A DNA stretch of 7,682 nucleotides from PVC group bacterium (GTDB lineage Bacteria > Verrucomicrobiota > Kiritimatiellia > SS1-B-03-39 > UBA6053), in contig PXDP01000477.1 of the NCBI GenBank assembly GCA_003565035.1, forward strand, positions 1 to 7,682, read 5' to 3'. Shown here in pieces: positions 6,179 through 7,682 of this stretch. Both the position numbers and the translations under genes were made by a program. The notes beneath the pieces were generated by a model, which saw nothing but the letters and a program-made list of their open reading frames with translations, searched no databases and had not been told where the DNA came from. Numbering within the stretch: the first letter of the stretch is position 1; every line of letters begins with the position of its first letter.

Positions 6179-6736
6179 ATGCGCAACACCATACACACCC
6201 TCCTGCTTTCCCTCCTGCTTGCCGCCTGCGGACGCCCCTCCCCGGAAAAAACCCAAATCCGTGAGCATGCCCCCGCCGCCGGAGTTCTGGCGGACCTGCT
6301 CACCACCGCCGGGCTGCCCCGGGGCGGTGCCGTCCTGATCATCGAGGCCGACCGCGGTCCCGGAACCTCGCCCGTGATTCTCTCCATCACAGTGGCCCTG
6401 CACAAAACCCTCCGCGCGTCCGGAATCACCCCCCGGCGGCATATTATCGTCTTTGACGATGTCCGGCGCCGGGAGGACCTCTGGGCGGGTCTACACCCCG
6501 GCGAACTGGACAGCATCCTCTCGTCGGTTACCGGAGACGTGGCTGCGGTTCTTTCCCTGATCGGCCCGCCCGCCGACCGGTCCGCCACCGCGCGGCATCT
6601 CCCGGTTTTCGCCTTCTGCGGCACCGAAGAACAGGCTCGGAGCGCCCTCCATCATCAGGCAATCGATGCGGCCGTCGCCGATGTGCGCTCCCCCGGCCTC
6701 CCGCCCACAGAGCGGAATTACCAAATCATCCGCTGA
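6179..6736 (+). CDS. Short putative lipoprotein, function unknown
   Basis: This 185-residue protein starts with MRNTIHTLLLSLLLAAC, a short signal sequence with a lipobox (LAAC) that would place a lipid on Cys17; it is therefore likely anchored in a membrane facing the periplasm. The mature part alternates predicted strands and helices: AVLIIEADRG (51-60), HIIVFDD (88-94), VAAVLSLIG (121-129) and LPVFAFCG (141-148), each followed by an amphipathic helix. This suggests an alpha/beta (Rossmann-like) fold, perhaps a small periplasmic binding-type domain, but no family was recognised and no catalytic motif is visible. The Asp-Asp at 93-94 and a Cys at 147 are noted without assigned role. The only ribosome-binding-like purines are GGAA at 6171-6174, four bases before the ATG. 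The gene sits 14 bases after the pseudopilin gene and 27 before the symporter gene; accessory substrate capture for the symporter is possible but is a guess. Confidence 0.8.
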   Translation: MRNTIHTLLLSLLLAACGRPSPEKTQIREHAPAAGVLADLLTTAGLPRGGAVLIIEADRGPGTSPVILSITVALHKTLRASGITPRRHIIVFDDVRRREDLWAGLHPGELDSILSSVTGDVAAVLSLIGPPADRSATARHLPVFAFCGTEEQARSALHHQAIDAAVADVRSPGLPPTERNYQIIR

Positions 6737-6766
6737 ACCGAAACCCCTCCGCCAGGAATCTCCATG
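6734..6766 (+). promoter_or_regulatory. Leader and ribosome binding site, copy 2 of the shared leader
   Basis: The gap before the symporter gene holds AGGA at 6754-6757, six bases before the ATG at 6764, a good Shine-Dalgarno position. From the stop codon onward it carries TGAACC, AACCCCTCCGCC (6742-6753), AGGA and CTCCATG in the same order as the leader at 1732-1767. No other ATG, GTG or TTG in the symporter frame lies between the preceding stop codon and this ATG, so the start is well fixed. Confidence 0.55.
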
Positions 6767-7682
6767 CCCACAGGTATCACAGAAATTATTATTGTCGCGG
6801 TGTATGTCATCCTCGTTTCCGTCCTCGGGGCCGCCTTCAAAAAATTTAACAACGACGCGAGCGACTATTTCCGCGGCGGAGCCCGCACCTCCTGGTGGCT
6901 GCTCGGCAGCAGTCTTTGGATCAGCGTCGTCAGTGCCGAAGTGTTCACCGGCGTGGCCGGTGCCCAGTTTGAGGCCGGTCTCGCGCCCATGGCCAGCAAC
7001 CTGGCCATTATTGCCGCCTGTATTCTCATGACCTCCTTCCTGGCCGCCTGGTTCCGCCAACTCCGGGTGATCACCTCCGCAGAAGTCATCCGCCTGCGCT
7101 TCGGGGCCGTCACCGAACAGGTCTACTCCTACTTCGGCCTGCTCACCAACCCCATGTGGGGCGGATTTCAGCTATTCGGACTCTCCATGTTCATCGGCAC
7201 CGTCTTCGGAATTCCCATGCAGCCCATGATCATCGGCCTCGCCGTCACCATCGGCCTCTACACCCTCACCGGCGGACGCTGGGCGGTCATGGCCACCGAT
7301 TTTCTGCAAAGCCTCATTTTAATCCCCGTCACCCTCCTTGTCGCCATCCTTGCGCTGATCCGGATCGGCGGGCCGGTGGAGTTTTTCACCCAAAGCCGCG
7401 AGGCCGGCCTCCTGCAACTGGTCCATCCCGCCGATGCCTTTGAAGGGGGCCAGTACAGCTTCTGGTGGGTCGTGGCGGTTTTCGTCACCCAGATGGTCAG
7501 CCAACTCCAGCTCAACTGGTCCTCCCGCTTTTTTGCCGCCAAAGACGGACGCGAAGCCAAAAAAGCCGCCGGCCTACTGCTCTTTCTGTTCGTCTTTGGC
7601 CTGTACGGCATCATCACCCCGATGGTGAGCCGGCTCCTGTTCTACGACCAAGTCATGGACATGGGCGCCAACCTGTCCAAAC
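6764..7682 (+). CDS. Sodium:solute symporter family protein (3' partial)
   Basis: The frame is open to the end of the window, giving the first 306 residues of what is usually a protein of about 480-600 residues with 13 or so membrane helices. Helix 1 (about 6-24) is followed by SDYFRGGARTSWWLLGSSLWISVVSAE, the family pattern of a loop with Gly-Arg then WW and the start of helix 2, with further conserved residues in FTGVAGAQFEAGLAPM. Later helices lie at about 80-96, 132-150, 153-168, 180-200, 233-248 and 270-290. The sequence GGRWAVMATDFLQSLIL (170-186) is the typical Gly-Gly...Thr-Asp...Gln stretch of helices 5-6. The family couples Na+ influx to uptake of sugars, amino acids, sialic acid, nucleosides or similar solutes; the substrate cannot be assigned. 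It follows the lipoprotein by 27 bases and is probably in the same operon as the pseudopilin. Confidence 0.93.
   Translation, partial: MPTGITEIIIVAVYVILVSVLGAAFKKFNNDASDYFRGGARTSWWLLGSSLWISVVSAEVFTGVAGAQFEAGLAPMASNLAIIAACILMTSFLAAWFRQLRVITSAEVIRLRFGAVTEQVYSYFGLLTNPMWGGFQLFGLSMFIGTVFGIPMQPMIIGLAVTIGLYTLTGGRWAVMATDFLQSLILIPVTLLVAILALIRIGGPVEFFTQSREAGLLQLVHPADAFEGGQYSFWWVVAVFVTQMVSQLQLNWSSRFFAAKDGREAKKAAGLLLFLFVFGLYGIITPMVSRLLFYDQVMDMGANLSK

Overview
The window is a G+C-rich, densely packed bacterial segment with seven protein genes, all on the + strand. No RNA genes, mobile elements or CRISPR arrays were recognised. Two features suggest the PVC superphylum, most likely Verrucomicrobiota or a close relative: a pseudopilin carrying an H-X9-DG C-terminal motif, and a secreted protein with an SHD1-like domain. 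Strong use of C in third codon positions fits but proves nothing. This assignment is an inference from gene types, not a measured phylogeny.

Layout, left half (1-4222): this looks like one transcription unit. It opens inside a hybrid histidine kinase (5' end outside the window) with kinase core and two receiver domains. Thirty bases later comes a smaller protein with a clear GHKL ATPase domain and a kinase-like N-terminal helical region. Two ATGA stop/start overlaps then join it to a THUMP-domain RNA methyltransferase and to a VanZ-like membrane protein.

The 106-base gap 4223-4328 is A+T-rich. It carries repeated AAACGGTTTT-like elements and a candidate -10 box, and is the only long intergenic region. 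It is the likely start of the second unit.

Right half (4329-7682): four closely spaced genes (gaps of 18, 14 and 27 bases). They encode a secreted protein with an SHD1-like domain, a type IV pilin-like/pseudopilin protein with an H-X9-DG motif, a short lipoprotein of unknown function, and the first 306 residues of a sodium:solute symporter (3' end outside the window). The spacing suggests co-transcription of envelope or exported proteins with a Na+-driven uptake system; the substrate cannot be read from the sequence. The first gene of this unit is visibly less C-biased than the left half.

Nothing here amounts to a clearly new system. The points most worth a second look are the two-protein kinase arrangement with no visible Hpt domain, the non-canonical NPEYG motif of the methyltransferase, the repeated elements at 4256-4316, and a leader sequence shared by two separate genes.
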